A DNA stretch of 64,000 nt from Neofusicoccum parvum (GCA_020912385.1 CP087211.1:1178001-1242000); one strand, 5' to 3'; numbered from the stretch's first letter, positions 21,443 through 38,100 are shown. Numbers and translations: made by a program. Notes: generated from the letters alone by a model not told the origin.

Positions 21443-24400
21443 ATGAGCCAGCAATTCCCCTGGGGCTCTTCAAGTCAGCAACCCAGCGGACGGCGTGGCC
21501 TTACTCCCATCTCAACCGCCTTCACCTCGACACGCTCCAACTCGGCTGCCAACAGCCCCTCGCGAGCCTCCTTCTCACCCGTCAACAACCCCCCTTCCGT
21601 TGCATCGTCCGGCACCCGACGCATCATCAGCCGCACCTCGTCCGCCTCGTCGACCTCGTCGCCCTTCTCGCCGTCGCAAGCCGGATCGCAGCAGCAGCAC
21701 ACGCCCGGCCAGCTGCTGTCTTCCGGGCGCTCCAGAACCATAGCTTCCCAAGGCGCTTCGCACTTTGCTTCCTCCGCCGCGGCTTTGCCTTCCGCATCGC
21801 AAGGTGGTGGAGGTGCGCCAAGCACCAGCGGCGGAGGGAGCTCCAAAGTAGCTCGGGCCTCGCCTTCACTCTCGCAGTCGGGCAACATCGGCTCGCCGAG
21901 CAGCACGTCGACCGCGTCCGCTCCGTCCGGCCAGTCGCTCGCCAAGATCGTCATCGCCCAGGTCTTCCTGCTCCTGAGCTCGCTAAAGGAAGATAAGGAC
22001 AAGGCCAAGTGGGAACAGCAAACCGACCAGATCCGCAAGGTCAGTGCCGCCCGCCGCCCCCCTCCGCATTGCTACTGACACTCTCCCCCACCACAGCTGG
22101 TCAATTCGAACGGCATGGAGGTCTTCTCAAAGTACTTTCGCCGCCTGCTTCAAAGCAATGCGCCGCAGATCTTCCCGGGCTCCGCCAAGGGCGGTGACAA
22201 CTCTGGCAGCTACGGTCTGCTTGTAGAGGAGATGCACAAGATCACGCGCGACCCCCAGCAAGCCTACAAGATTGCAGAGTCAATTGACACAACGGAAGGC
22301 GATCTCTTCAGAGACTTCGACCTGTCCACATTCATGGAGCATTTCAAGCTGGATCCGGTCGCCAAGACCACCTTAGCTTTGGCGTGCAAGACCACGTCAA
22401 AGTCGGATTTGAGAACCAAGGGTGAGGCAGCTGCCCTTAGCCCTGACCTTCCGTAGCCTGCTGACTTTACTCTAGCCGATGCCATTCTTTCCAACAACTA
22501 CCAGAACTTCCTCATGACCCTTGTCAATTCCGTTCCCGACTCGCAAGACGACATCTCACCAGCCATCCTCGCGACCGTCATCGATCGTCTTGCGCAAGAC
22601 CCTCCACGCACCTGGAACGACGACAGCAAGAACAACCTGCTTTTCGCCATCCGCGCCAAGTACGACAAGTCGACGGGAATACTGCCCCCGGACGTCACCG
22701 CAGCGCTCCACATGTTCGAGCTGCTCGAGAATCAGAATCCGCTGATCAAGCATGTACAACGTGCCGGGCCGCGCTCGACGTCGAGTCTGGACTCGTGCAA
22801 GGAGATGTTGGCCTCGGTCGAGACACGAGACATTAGCTACCAGCAAGTCGCGAATGCGCTCCTCTTCATGGCCATCACCCAGAACGGCCAGGCATACAAT
22901 GCGAGCAACTTCGTAGCGGCATTACGGGAGCATCGTGCGGGACAGCGGCTCGACTGGCAGGATGTGGTCCACTCGTTTGACCGCGAGGGCCTCAAGGTCA
23001 CCTCACAGCACTTTTTGGCGCTGTACAACGCGTTTCTGCCGTTAGCCCAGGAGTATGAGAACTTTGACATCCAGCTACTATGGGGAGGATCATGGAGCAA
23101 CCAGGACACACAACTGTCATTCGTCGTGGCATTCTTGGCCTGTAGCCCTGAGGATTTGGACGTCACGCAGGTTCCTCGCCTTCGTAAGGCATTCACGCTC
23201 GAGCAATTCGAAGATGCCTCCGAAGTGGTCAAGGAACGTGCAAAGGAGGTCGTGAAACATCCGCTTGTTTCGCTAGATGCTACCGCAGCCCTCTTCAACA
23301 TCATCTTCCGCTCACAAGAGACATACAACATTGCTCAACGTTCGCAGATCCCGCAGACCGTTATCAACCAGAATACCGACATCTTCGTCGTCGCCGCATC
23401 GGCTGTGCCCAAGCCATGGGTCGGCCTCCAGGAGATGGCCATGCGCCAACTGTTCGGTCCTTTCGTCGAAAAGCGCGTGCCCAACGTCTACAGCTTTGCC
23501 CTCCACGGCCTCTGGAAGCAGGACAGCATTTGGGTTGCTGCTAGATTCCTTGACTTCTACAACGCCAATCCTCTTTCCTTGACAACCATAATGGAGCATG
23601 CGGCAGAGCATGTTTGGACTCAAGACCTCGTTGCATTGAACTCTGACATGAGTCTGGATCTTGCAGCACTCGCACACAGGGAAGGTTTGTTTGACCTGGA
23701 ACCTTGGGCGCAGGACACTTTGAGGCAGATCCCGGTTTTCCCTAGGGTTCTTGCTTCATTCCTCAACAACAAGGCCGAGACGGATCTGCAAGCCCAGCGC
23801 GAGGGTGTCCCGCCTGCGAATATTCCCCTCGCAGTGAAGACTGTCCACCCTCTCCTAGGATTCCTCCAGGGCCACTTGCCGGATGAGGAGTTGGTTTCTC
23901 TACAGCGGATTTGCATTGGAGCATACCCAAGGTTGATCAACTACGGCGAGGGCTTCGATGAACTTATCGACGCCAATGGAAAGGACGGGAATGCTATTTC
24001 ACCAGAGGCCGACAGGAAGATGCAGGAACATTACAAGAACATGTACAGCGGTGAGAGCGATGTGCGTCATATCATCGAGGAACTGCAGAAGTACAAGACT
24101 TCCGAGGACCCTGCGGACCAAGACCTGTTCGCCTGTATGATCCACGGCCTCTTCGACGAGTACAACTGCTTCGGAGAATATCCTCTGGAAGCACTTGCAA
24201 CTACTGCGGTTCTTTTCGGCGGCATCATCCAGTACAATCTGCTATCCCGCATTCCTCTTCAGGCTGGCCTGGCTATGGTTTTGGAGGCGGTTCAGGACTA
24301 TCCACCAGAGGTCTCCATGTACAAGTTTGGATTGCAGGCACTTCTGAACTTCTCTAACAGGCTCCACGAATGGCCCAGCTTCTGTGACCGCCTCCTCCGT

Positions 24401-27400
24401 GTGCCCGGACTGCAAGGTACTGAGGTATGGAACAAGGCGGAAGAGATCGTTAGACGGCAGCGTTCTGGTGAAACCAACGGCGAAACCAACGGCGACACGC
24501 AGAACGGTATTTCCTTGACCAATGGAAACGTGGAAGACTTTCCACACGAACCAAGCGTGCGCCAGTTCAGCTGCCTGCACATAGATCCCCCGCTTCGTCC
24601 AGAGGTTTACGAGGATCCGGATGAGGAGGTGCAGGATAAGGTTCTCTTCGTCCTCAACAACGTCTCGGAGCGCAACATTGTGGAAAAGCTTAACGATCTC
24701 AAGGACGCCTTGGAGGAAAAGCATCATCAATGGTTCGCCGGCTATCTCGTTGAGGAACGTGCGAAGATGCAACCCAACTTCCAGCAGTTGTACCTCGACA
24801 TGTTGGATGGATTCAACGATAGGATGCTCTGGGCTGAGGTTCTCCGCGAGACTTACGTTTCGGTCATTCGCATGCTTAACGCGGAATCCACCATGAACTC
24901 GTCTACTGAGCGTACTCATCTGAAGAACCTTGGTGGTTGGCTTGGCTCTCTGACTATTGCCAGGAACAAGCCCATCAAGTTCAAGAACATTTCCTTTAAG
25001 GATTTGCTGGTCGAAGGCCATGATACTCAACGCCTCCTCATCGTAATCCCTTTCACCTGCAAGGTCCTCATCCAAGCCAGCAAGTCAACCGTTTTTAGGC
25101 CCCCGAATCCCTGGCTTATGGAGATCATCCGCCTGCTCATCGAACTGTACCACTTTGCCGAACTCAAACTCAACCTGAAGTTTGAGATTGAGGTTCTGTG
25201 TAAGGGCTTGGACCTCGACTATAAGACCATCGAACCATCCGATTGCATCAGGTCTAGGCCTCTTCACGAGGAAGAGATTCTAGCACAAGCGATGCCGGAT
25301 GGCCTGGAAGGCTTCAATGATTTGTCCTTGGTCGGCCTCAACCGGGCTAGGGCTGTCAACGACCGGTTCTCACCCGCTGCCATTCAAGCCTCTTTGCCGG
25401 ATCTTGGCTCGGCGCTCGTATACCCACCTGCGTCCGGCAACATGGCAGCCACGAGCCGCTTGCGACAGATCTTCCACACAGCTGCGCAATCAGCCATTGC
25501 GGAGATTATCGCGCCCGTTGTCGAACGCTCTGTCACGATTGCGGCTATTTCTACGTCGCAGCTGGTCGCCAAGGACTTTGCTACTGAGGCCGATGAGAAT
25601 AAGATGCGCGACGCTGCGCACACAATGGTCAAGTCTTTGTCTGGCAGCCTTGCGCTTGTTACTTGCAAGGAGCCGTTGCGCATGAGCATCATGAACAACA
25701 TTCGCATTCTAGCTCGGGATCTCCCAGAGCAAGCCTTGCCCGAAGGCCTTATCCTCATGTTTGTCAATGACAATCTGGACACGGTCTGCGGCATGGTTGA
25801 GCAAGCCGCAGAACAGCAATCCATTGCAGAGATCGACGTACAGATTGAAGGAGGGATTCGCTCTCGACGTTACCATCGCAACACGAACCCTCGCGAGCCG
25901 TTCAACGATCCTCCGGTCAAGCACTGGGCCACCTTCATTCCCGAGCCTTACAGGCAGAGCCCCGGTGGACTCAACACGGAACAGTTGGCCATCTACGAGG
26001 ATTTTGGTCGCCAAGCCCGAGGAATGTCGCAAGTCAACAACGCCTCCCAGGACAGTGGTCGCCAAATGTCCGAGGTCCTGCAAGAGCAGTATCCTCAGGT
26101 TCCGAATCTCCCAACGCCTGCAGAGCCGCCTGCGATCCCGCGTCCCGGCTCTCAGGCCCCTTCGCGCCTTCAGACCGCTCCGCCTATGTCAGCGACGCTG
26201 CCACAGGCTCAGTTGAATGGTTATGTTGATGCTCAGACCGCAAGCGAACGCGCGTTAGCTCTTCTTCTGGATCTACAGCGCACCTCAAAGGAAGCTCAAG
26301 AAGAGCATATTGAAGAGTTGGGCCCTTCTGCTCCTACTCGTGATGCCTTCGAGCAACTCATTCACCTCGTGGAGAACTCGGGTACTACGAGGGACCAACT
26401 TTGCCTGGGCATCGCTGGACGTGTGATTACATACTTGTTTGCGGAGGCTGAGCGGCGTCTGGAGATCGAGGTGATGGTGCAGCTGGTCATCCAATTGTGC
26501 CAGATATCCGTCAATACCTCGCGGCAGATCATGATGTGGCTTGCAAACCTTGAGAACGAGCGTCTGCTTAATGCCCCGGTCGTTATCTGCACCGTTACTG
26601 CCGGCCTTCTTGATCTTCAGCGCATCGATTTGGCTGCATCGAAGGCCATCCAAGGTCGCAACCTGCACGCCTTGGACTTCCTTTCCCAGTTTATGGACGA
26701 GATTCTCCTGGGCCTTACCCCGGCTGCTTTCCGCACAGACTTCTCCAAGTCGCTCGAGGCCTTGACGCAATGGCTCGCGGAAGATTCAGATCTTGAGGTT
26801 GGAAAGCTGATCATGTCCAAGCTCCAAGTTCCGGAGGAGCGTGTACCGACTCCTCCCAATGGTGCCAGCAAGTACCAGGTGGAGTATGTATTCGAGGAGT
26901 GGGTCCATCTCCTCCGATTTGGTCAACGTCAGGCTCCTTCTGAGAGGATGGTCGCTGCTTTCATTAGCCAACTGCACGCCCGTGGGTTCATGAAGACGCA
27001 GGATGATTCCGCCCACTTCCTTCGTGTCTGCGTCGAGGCAACTGTGGATGCGTACGAGCGGGAGGAACTTGTTCCCTTCCCAAGCCTGGACAACGCCTAC
27101 ATTTTCGTGGATGCGTTGGCAAAGCTCATCGTCTCCTTGGTCGTCTACCAGAGCGATGACGATGGTCTGACAACATCCAACAAGGCGACGTACCTCGAGG
27201 GCATTCTCAGCCTGGTCATCCTGGTGCTCTCACACCACCATCGCACCCGACAGGAGCGCTTCAACCAGAAGGTTTTCTTCCGCCTCTTCGCTGCCATCAT
27301 CTGCGAACTTCATGACGCTAGGGATCTTCTCCCCGGCCTCGAGCCAGACTTTATGTTGGTCATGGGTAAAGCTTTCTTGGTCCTCCAGCCGAGGTACTTC

Positions 27401-28497
27401 GCCGGCTTCACATTTGCTTGGCTCACCTTGGTCTCGCACCGCATGTTCATGCCTGTCATGCTCAAGTTGGCCGATGACACTAGGTGGGATCTCTACGCTA
27501 AGCTCACCGAGGAGCTTCTCTCGCACGCCGGTAACCTCATGAAGCCGGCGGAGCCCAGTGCCGAAGCTAAGAACTTCTACCGCGGCGTTCTGAGGACGCT
27601 TCTGGTCATTCATCACGACTTCCCCGAGTTTCTGGCTGAGAACCACTTCCGCTTGTGCAACGCGATCCCGATGCACTGCACTCAGCTTCGCAACTTGGTC
27701 GTCAGTGCCTACCCGTCTTCCTACCCTGAGCTCCCGGATCCGTTTACCGCGGGCTTCAAGGTCGATCGTCTCGAAGATGTGAGGAAGGCGCCGGTTGTTC
27801 GTGGCGACATCGAAGAGCCTCTGCGTCAGCACGGCATCAAGGATGTGGTTGATGGCCTGCTTCGCGCGTCGGACCAGAGCCCTGAGGAGATCCAGAAGAT
27901 CTGCGATGCCATCTACCGCCCTGAGCGTGAGGAAACTGGATTGGCCTTGGCACCTGTCCTCGTTGACACTGCCCTCTTGCACTCTGTTGCCCTGTACGTT
28001 GGCAGCAATGCAGTCTCCACCGCTGGCAAAGGCCCGGTCTTCAATGCCGCTTCTCCTCATGCCAAGCTTTTGGAGAGTCTCGCTAAGGAGCTTCGCCCGG
28101 AAGGCCGTTACCACTTCCTCAGCGCCATGACGAACCAGCTGCGCTGGCCCAACAGCCACACTCACTGGTTTAGTTATGCCATCCTGCACCTTTTCGGATC
28201 GAGCAGCGACCAGATTAGCTTGGACGTCAAGCAGCAGATCACGCGCGTTCTCCTGGAGCGCCTTCTCGTGCACCGCCCGCACCCGTGGGGACTCATCATC
28301 ACGTTGTTGGAGATTCTCAAGAACCGCGACTACCAGTTCTGGGAGCTGCCCTTCGTCAAGGCTGCGCCCGAGGTAAGACACATTTCACTCACCTGTCTGG
28401 CGAGAATGAGTTACACTGACGTAGAACTACACAGGTCGAACGCCTCTTCGGGGCGCTGTTCCAGCACATCAACCAAAGCCCACGCGCGATCTCGTAA
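21443..28497 (+). CDS. NOT1: CCR4-NOT complex scaffold subunit Not1
   Basis: Four exons: 21443-22039, 22097-22421, 22476-28372, 28435-28497, giving 2293 aa. Not1 is the central scaffold of the deadenylase complex, holding Caf1-Ccr4, Caf40 and the Not2-Not5 module for mRNA decay and transcription control. After a Ser-rich N-terminus come helical HEAT blocks (about 200-800) and the TTP-binding-like block (about 830-955, DLFACMIHGLFDEYNCFGEYP). The MIF4G domain that binds Caf1 spans about 1026-1233 (VLFVLNNVSERNIVEKLNDLK, EVLRETYVSVIRML). The Caf40-binding DUF3819 region covers about 1236-1430. The Not1 C-terminal domain runs from about 1816 to the end (ILKNRDYQFWELPFVKAAPE, then VERLFGALFQHINQ). 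The last intron (62 nt) was placed by this conserved end. A linker near 24470 encodes a tandem GETNGETNGD repeat. Confidence 0.95.
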
Positions 28498-30795
28498 AGG
28501 CTGTTTGCGACAATCTGAACATGCCGTGGTGGATGCGCCCTCCTGAGCTGCTGAGCCGTTCTGAGATAATCCAGCTTAACGACCTCAACAACGTTTGATA
28601 CGGCACGAACAACAGATCGAGAAAAGCGTGAACGTGAACTCGCGCAATCGGCTCAATTCAGCTCAACGGCTTGAGCCACGTCACGATTGAAATGCTCACG
28701 TGGTATGACTTGACACACGACACCTTTCTTCTGAACAACCGGGGTCTATACAAAAAGACAGAACGAGAAGCTAGTCTCCTCTTCTGTTTGATTTCCTGCT
28801 CTCATCTCCTATGGGGAGAGAGGGCAAAATTCTCCCTGACTTTTTTCCTTTCTTGATGCATTTTCAGTGCGCCGGGTTTGGGTAAACTAAAAAAGGGCAT
28901 TTGCGTGGCGAAGGAGGGGTCTTCTTTTTTCTTCTCAGACAAAGAAATTAATTGGCGACGGGATGGGTCGAAAGTGGGAGGTGGTGCAAATGCGGGAGAA
29001 CTTCTTTACTACCAGGGTGATGGCGGGGTTAGTGTGTGGTTTTATGCTTTCTCTCTACTTCTTTTTAAACAAACTCTGGGCTTCTTTCAGTTTTGATTTT
29101 GATCTTCACTACGTGGGGGTATTCTTGCTGATACACTGTTTCTGCTGCTTTCACCCTTTCTCAAGGTATTCTTCGGGAATCCCTTTGGCACTGAAGATCT
29201 ATCATGACCAGGAGATCGCACCTCCATCCACCTTGGGTGAGCTCCTGGAGCCGTCATTCCTTAAACAGGATTATCTCTGCTGGGAGAGGGGAATCGCAGC
29301 GGAGCAGCTTTTGATTCTTTTTTTTTTTCTGATGGGAGGTTCTGTTGGACGGAGCGGCCTTCCCCTTTTTACCTGAAGACTTTGCGAAGGCGTTCTTTGG
29401 GGGAAGTGTGTAGGTCGATACGGCGGTAGATTAACGACCCTTCGGGAGGTACATAGCCTCTTCTTCTTCCTATTCTCTAACTATTTCATCTCCATGGATA
29501 TGTAGATTTGTAAATTTCTTCTCGTCATTCATGAAGATGCACTAGTGTAAACCCCGGCGCCTTAAGTTGGCTAATCGTGTAGGCAATCACCTGAAGCACC
29601 ATCACCATCTCTTCGTGTGCTCAGTCCGCGCCTTGCACTAGCAAGCACAAGGCGGGTTCAAACCATCTATTCGGATCCAAAAGTATACGGCGAGCAACTC
29701 GCATTCCCTCATTGAGACGAACACTTCGACTCACCCATGCGCAAGACACCATCCCGCACCTCGCACTTTACTTCGCCGTCTTCCAACCCTGCAGCCTAGA
29801 ACATCAACCCAAATAACCACATCCCGACTTCTACCTGCCCATCATCACACGAAGGAAGTGGCCCCATTTCTCACACCATTTCCCCCTTTTCCAAGCACCC
29901 TCCAAGCCACACTCCCAACAGATCTCGAATCATACGACGCACCGCCCACAATGAACAGATGCATAGTACGACAGATCCGAGCAATGATGTCTTGTTTAAT
30001 TTGCAGCTACCTGATCTTTGCCTACATACGAGAGACGGGGGAAAAAAGCTAAGCCACAGGCACACAGGTAAAGCAGTCAGTCTTCCGACAAATCAGTCTC
30101 TCCGATCAACTCCTCCCATCTCCGTCTTGGGCGAAATAGAGCAGGAAAAAAAAAACAAGAGCTTCTACCATCAACCCATTCTTCTCTCACGCGCGCAAGC
30201 TGTTGAAACACCAAAACAAGTTTCCAAAGACCACCAGAGATAAAACTCACGTGGAAGGTTTCCCTCCCTCATTCGTGAGCGTGACGTAAGCCCAGTTCGC
30301 GACCGCAACGCTGATCCCCGACGTTTTCGTCTTTCTGGCACAGCGTTCGGGCCGGTTGGACATCGACTCTTTGAGTTTCGCTCGGACAGTTCTCCGAGCT
30401 AGACTTGGCGACCTCGTTCGCTTCCTTCCCTTGACTTTTGATGGCTCTCATCCGGGGAGTCTCGAAAAGTGAAAATAGGATTAAAGTATGCGCGCTCGTA
30501 CGTGTGTTGAATTGCTGTTCGTAGCCAAAGAGAAAGATTCAAAGCAAAAAAGTACAGGCCCAGCCGTGGAGCTTTGAACTACCTGTTATATGCTTGCCGT
30601 TGTGCGCGTTGAGACCCTAACATGATACAAGAACGAGAAGATTCCAGTAGGAAGAGGAAGAAAAATCGAGGTTGAAATGAAAAACCAACCTTAACGAGCC
30701 ATCCATTCTAAAGTAGTATAAAAACTGCTGCTGTTGATGTGCCTAGAGAAGGAACGGCCCTCCCGCCCGCTAGCAAACTTTCATATTTTCGAACA
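28498..30795. other. Convergent intergenic region NOT1/KES1
   Basis: This 2.3 kb lies between facing 3' ends. 28600-29400 contains pyrimidine and T runs and a 137-codon plus-strand frame (28963-29376) with no family resemblance. 29500-30250 is A/C-rich. I found no tRNA, coding exon or repeat I could defend. Confidence 0.5.
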
Positions 30796-32264
30796 TCATG
30801 AAGAAGGGGCGGTGGTGGCCTTGGACAGGTACTTGGCAGCCTTCTTGGGGTCGAACTTCCAGACGCCGTTGGTCTTGTCGGCCTCGATGGGCTCCTGGAT
30901 GCGGGCGGCCAGCTTCTCGAAGACGGGGAAGTCGTCTGTGCGCGTGAAGTAGCGGCGCTCCCACTCGCGGCCCTCCTCGCGCTCGACGCGGCGCATCTCG
31001 CGCTGCTGGTTCTCGATGATGCTCTTCTCGCGGCCCGTCGTGTCCATGTCGCCCACGGCGATGCCGGCCGCCACCTTCTGCCACGCGCGGCGCGACTCCA
31101 GCTCGTCCTGCTCCTCGACCGGCGCGAGCGTGAGCGGCGTCGTCTTGTTGGTGCGCGCGTCGTACGTCTCGACCGTCGTCTTGCCCTTCTTGATGGTGAA
31201 GGCCTCGGTCCACTGGCCGTCGATGGTGTAGATGGCGTCCTTCTCCGTCTTGTCGTGCGGGTACAGCGACGCGGTGAAGCTGTTCTTCTTGCCGCTGATC
31301 CAGCCGCGCCCACTGTAGTCGATCTTGGCAGTGTAGCCCGACGACGACGTGATGTAGGATTGCCGGTTCAGCTCGACGTAGGGCGAGCCGGTGATCAGGC
31401 CTTCGATGTGCAGCGAGGGGAGGGTGATCAGGAAGTCTTCATCGTAGGCGTCTACGTGCAGCACGGCGTGGCCGATTTGCTGTCCGAGTACGAGGTCAGC
31501 CAGTGCGCCGTGTGGACGGATCTGTGTAACGCGGCCGGAGCCCTTACCTTGACGTTGATGGTGCGCGAGAACGAGGCCTTCTGGCCGCAGTAGCCTGTCA
31601 GGCGGACGCCGTGCTTGTCGTTCCAGATCGAGTAGGCCGTGACAGGCGGGTGGTGGCTGCAAGCCGGAAATTAGCATCCGCGCCTAGCTTCGCCACGGCC
31701 GTCATATGGGGTCCGGTGTTGTGTGCGTACCTGACCTGCTCGCTGACCAACTCGGTGGTGCCGGCGTCGTCCTCCCACTTGCCCAGGAACAGCTCGCCCA
31801 GGAACGGGTTGAGGGGCTTCTTCTCGCTGCCCAGCTTCTCGCTGCGGCTGGCGTACTGCTGCTTGAGGGTGCTGAGGAACCACTTGAGCACGGCGAGGGC
31901 GCGCTCGGCGGGATCCTCCTTCGCGGCGGGGGCGACGAAGAGCTGGGGGTGCTCGGCCCAGTAAGACGAGAACTCGACCAGCGACGTGGAGCTGAGGATG
32001 AAGGGCGGGGCGGTCATCGACGACAGGTCGCCGTTGAACGAGGCGATCGACTACATGGCGGCAGAGGGGGTCAGCGGCGGCGGGAGCAGAGCGAGTCTTG
32101 GTGAGCGGCGGAACAGAAAAAGTGCGAGGGCATGCGGCGTTGGGGTGCTAGGCACGGCACCAAACAAGCAAGCTGGTGCGTATTCGTACCTTGAGAAACG
32201 AGGTCCACGACCCCCGCGCCTGGGGCGGCACGGCCGAGGCTTCGGCATTACTGTTGGAGGCCAT
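30796..32264 (-). CDS. kes1: Oxysterol-binding protein, Kes1/Osh4 type
   Basis: Four exons: 32264-32190, 32050-31731, 31656-31548, 31479-30796, giving 395 aa. It is a soluble lipid-transfer protein that exchanges sterol for phosphatidylinositol 4-phosphate between ER and Golgi. The short form consists of the ORD only, without PH or ankyrin domains. The lid and N-terminus read [35 protein letters not shown] is the conserved PI4P-pocket strand. The fingerprint EQVSHHPP is at residues 129-136, split by the second intron with the serine codon shared. The C-terminal [14 protein letters not shown] is typical. Introns are 139, 74 and 68 nt. The protein ends slightly short of yeast Kes1 (434 aa). Confidence 0.93.
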
Positions 32265-33171
32265 AGCTGGGATCGTAGGAAGCTGGGTAGGGAAACTTGA
32301 TCGGGAAGGAGGCAGGGCCTTTTGAATTGGCGGAGGGCGAGTTGAGGTTTGGACTGCTGCGGCCGCGGCGAGGGGTCTGTGGTAGGGTAGCGCGCGTGGC
32401 TTAGCGGCCCAGGCGTCATGCTCTCAGCCTGAAGGTTGCCCGACCCGGTAGCTGGAGGCATTGGCCCATCACGCTCACTGCGCACACGCCGCACCGCCGC
32501 CATTCGACGCAGACCTGCGTCCACCGTCCCCGGCGCCCAGCAGCTGCGCTGGATGTCGCTCCCGCGCTGACGACAGGCCCGCCCGCCGATCGCTGCCGCG
32601 CGCGCTGCCGCTGCCGCTCCCCGCCCTTTCGCTGCCTCCCGATGCCTGCACCGCAGCCCGGGTGCCAGATCGGCTCGATGTGGCCTGCTGCATGGGCACT
32701 CCTCTGCGGCAGCACGCCGGCTGGCTCGACACATGTGATGGCGTTGACACAATAGGCTCCGTTTAGGAGCGCGCTCTCGGCCGCGTTCGCGCTGCGCGGG
32801 CGACGTCAGCGGTGCTGTGCAACGCCGCCGACAGAGTGCGGGGTGCCCGGCACTCCTCCTCATTCGTGGACACGTCTGTCGATAGCACCGTCTGCACGCC
32901 GTCTTCCTCTGCAGCCCGCCGACAGCATCGCCGGCTCACAGCTCTAGCTTTGATTAAGGGTTACGAGCTCATGTCCGAGAAATCTCCACTTGCACCACGA
33001 AACAGACGGAGCAAGCGTGCCCATGAATGTACTTTTATTTGCTTTCTATGATCCCGAGACTACTGCGAAAGCCGGACATGGTTTCGCTGCAAAAATTAAA
33101 TGCTGGAGCAATCTGTATGCACCTTTCATATTCATCATCACTCGTCAATCCGCCGTCTCCCGTCTGCCAAT
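32265..33171. other. KES1 promoter and PGM 3' region
   Basis: This 0.9 kb lies between two minus-strand genes. The half next to KES1 (32265-32900) is strongly GC-rich with several shadow frames; the half next to PGM is more AT-rich. No gene seen. Confidence 0.5.
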
Positions 33172-35173
<2,002 letters not shown>

Positions 35174-38100
35174 GATTGCGGTCGAGAGAGAATTGGCAGT
35201 GGTGATGATGTGGAGGAGAGAGGCGGGAGGGATAAGGAGAAGGTTAGGAGTTGGAGGGCTGGCCGACAACAGATAGTGGGGTTCGTGAAGCTCTGACGCC
35301 ACCCGCGAGGGGATAGCTCCTCAACACACCCATGTCAAGCGTCAACCCGCCACGACACTTTGTCGATCAGAAATGGGGTTCCTGTCATTCGAGAACATTG
35401 CTGATTGCGGATGCACTAGGTCTGCTTTCGCCCTCGCCAGTCAACGAGCCTGCGCCCTCTGAGATGCAAATTCGGACCTGCGACTGCAGAATCGCGAAAG
35501 CCCAACATCCCTGCCGCTTTGCTCGTACTCTCACCGCCGCCAGTGCGCGCGTCCCAATGGGGTAAGCGGGGGACCAGATTTCACGTGAAAACCATCAAGG
35601 CAGCATTCCCACAGCGTGTGAGGGGATTTGTGCATTTCATGGGAGTGCAAATAAATGGATGTGAATGTGATCATGGCTGGTGAATGAGTGAGCGCGAGCA
35701 GGCCCAAGTTTGAGACCCTTATCATGTGATCTGCTGAGTAAGGCCGGCCGCACACGCCCACACCGAAAAAGCAACAATGACCAGCTCCCTTTGGTCCATC
35801 TTGTCTCGCCCATGCTTAAACACTCACCTATAGCTGCTCACGCTACGTCCGCTAGACGCAACAAAGCAACCTCCGCCGACGCACGACAAGAGACCATCCC
35901 CATGTGCGAACGGAGGGTGATGATAGGTGTTCCTGTGCCTGTCATCACGCGCACTTTCCGCCGTCATCGTCATGCAATGACGCCTTGGCGTCGCCTGCCA
36001 GCAAGTCTCGGGTGAACATGTCAACACGAGGCTGGCGGCGAAGGGATCGCACACCTCCAGCATCCTCCAGATCGCGAGGGGTCGCTCGTGAAGGAAGCCA
36101 AGCGGACGAGACAAAAATTCCCCGACGGCCTTAAGCCTCTGACGTCCGCTGCCAGGAGCCTTGAGTGCGCGGAGGGGAGCTGCAGCCGCCGGCCAGCGTG
36201 AAGTGGCGCAGACGATTTCAACAAATACGACATGTGTTGCGAGGTGGAGCATCCGTCTGGATGGCCTTGGCCTGACTTTTACCGCGCTCTCGCATCCGGA
36301 CGGCTGCTCTGGAGCCCGTGCTTTGCTTTCATTATTGGGTCTCGAGAAGGCTGTGGCCCTCGGCTGCAACGCTTCTCTGTGACCAGACCGGAGGAGGCCA
36401 CGGCTGACGGCGATGCGAGCACGACGGTGGACGAGGATTTTCGCTCGGTTCCAGGCACTGGGGAGCGCAGTCAATGTGACCTCAGTCAGCAACGGACGTG
36501 ATTTCCGGTTATGTGGAGACAGCTCAGAAGAAGCTCCAGGGCCAAGACAGCATTATGCACTCGCCGAGCTGAGCGATATCGGCAAGGGCATCCAAAGTCT
36601 GGTGGCATTGTGGCTTTCAGGGTCTCTGCAGCCACGGCGAACGCCTGCACGCATAGAACATCACCGAACTGATCCGAACTTCCAGCGTCTTGGACAAAAG
36701 AAACAAGATCTGCGACGGGCCCTGAGTCGCTGCTGAGGGGCGGTGGTCTGGTCCGATGAATCAACGCAGTGCTGATGGCTTACAGATTCGTTGGTCAGCC
36801 CGCCGAGGCCTTGGTGCTCCGAGCACCCAGACGACGCCAGAATCACCAAGAATGGTATCAGTGGCTCTTACCCTCATGTATTATGAATTCGGAAACAAGT
36901 ACGAGAAAGAAATAGAGAGCAGCACGGTAGTGTGGGGGAAATACCACGTTGGCACCCCAAAGGATGCTCTGCTTCCACCTCCGCCTGCCATTGCGTAACA
37001 GGCGCACAGTACTAAGTGGAGCGCGGATGTGTTTCGCTCTTTCATCCGGCCAACTGTAAAACAACGCAAAAGCAAGCCTAATGCTGAGCCATGCGAACCC
37101 AAAGAACGGCCGAGACGATGACAGAACGAGGGCACCGATGCCACGACCCCGCCACTAGCCCGCTGGCTACATTGGTGGTACGCAAGACGGTGCCGCAGCT
37201 TGGGCAAATGGACGAATCGGAGCGAGGATGAAAAATCGCTTCGATGTGATTGAGTGCAGCACCTGCAGACGGATTGCGAAGCTCCCGCGTCAACACCACG
37301 TTTTCCGGACCACAGTGGATAGAAAAAGAGGGGAACAGGGAGGAAAGAGGAAGGTCGTGCCCTTGCGCCCCGCGCCAGAAGAGACGGCGGCGCGCCACCT
37401 CCAAGCTCCCGGGTCTCCTCAATATTTTCGTCGCGCCCCCCGGCACGGCAAGATTTGATTATCAGCTGAGTACCTCACATGTACTACCTAATTTGACGAT
37501 GGACATTCAGGAACACAGTCGACCAACCAAGCCACGGCCAAAAAGTAAGTAAGCGAGGTCACCAGCTCTCGCAGCGGTTGCAGCGCTAAGTACTACACAT
37601 CACTGCAATAAATCAACACCGATGCTCACTTCCTTAAGTCCGATATCATCATCAGTTGTGTTGAAAGTACGAAGCCTCTCGTTGCGCTCCTCAGGCATGT
37701 ATAGCATTTCAGCGATGTGAAAGCACAAGCCGCAAGCAACCACTCAAACGCCTCGTGTTGCACAAGGCCGTGCTACGCTCATCAAACGCCGTCGGGGATA
37801 GCTCCGACCTCACCACCCTAAACCCCGACGTTAACCACCTTTCTTCGAGTGGGGTCCCATTCGGCGAATATCCACGGCATTTGCCTTGAAAAAAGCAAGG
37901 CTCCGCCGCGGCGATCTTCAAGAGACAGGATTTTCATTCCGTTTCTACGGACGGCCCGCAACGAGGGAGCGTGGGTTCTGTTTCGAGCCTTTCCCGAAGT
38001 CGATGCTGAACTCCGATGCCAGGTCATACGTGGTGTGGTATCTTATCATGCCCGAGGGAGGGGGAGGGGGCGGCAGGCGAAAAACAAGGCTCCGTCAGCC

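Noticed and set aside
28963..29376. 137-codon plus-strand frame after NOT1
   Set aside because: Lies in a T-rich 3' region, Phe/Leu-rich by composition, no recognisable domain.
29625..29680. Possible tRNA (GCGGGTTCAAACC with a nearby stem)
   Set aside because: The T-arm stem does not pair and no matching acceptor or D-arm is present.
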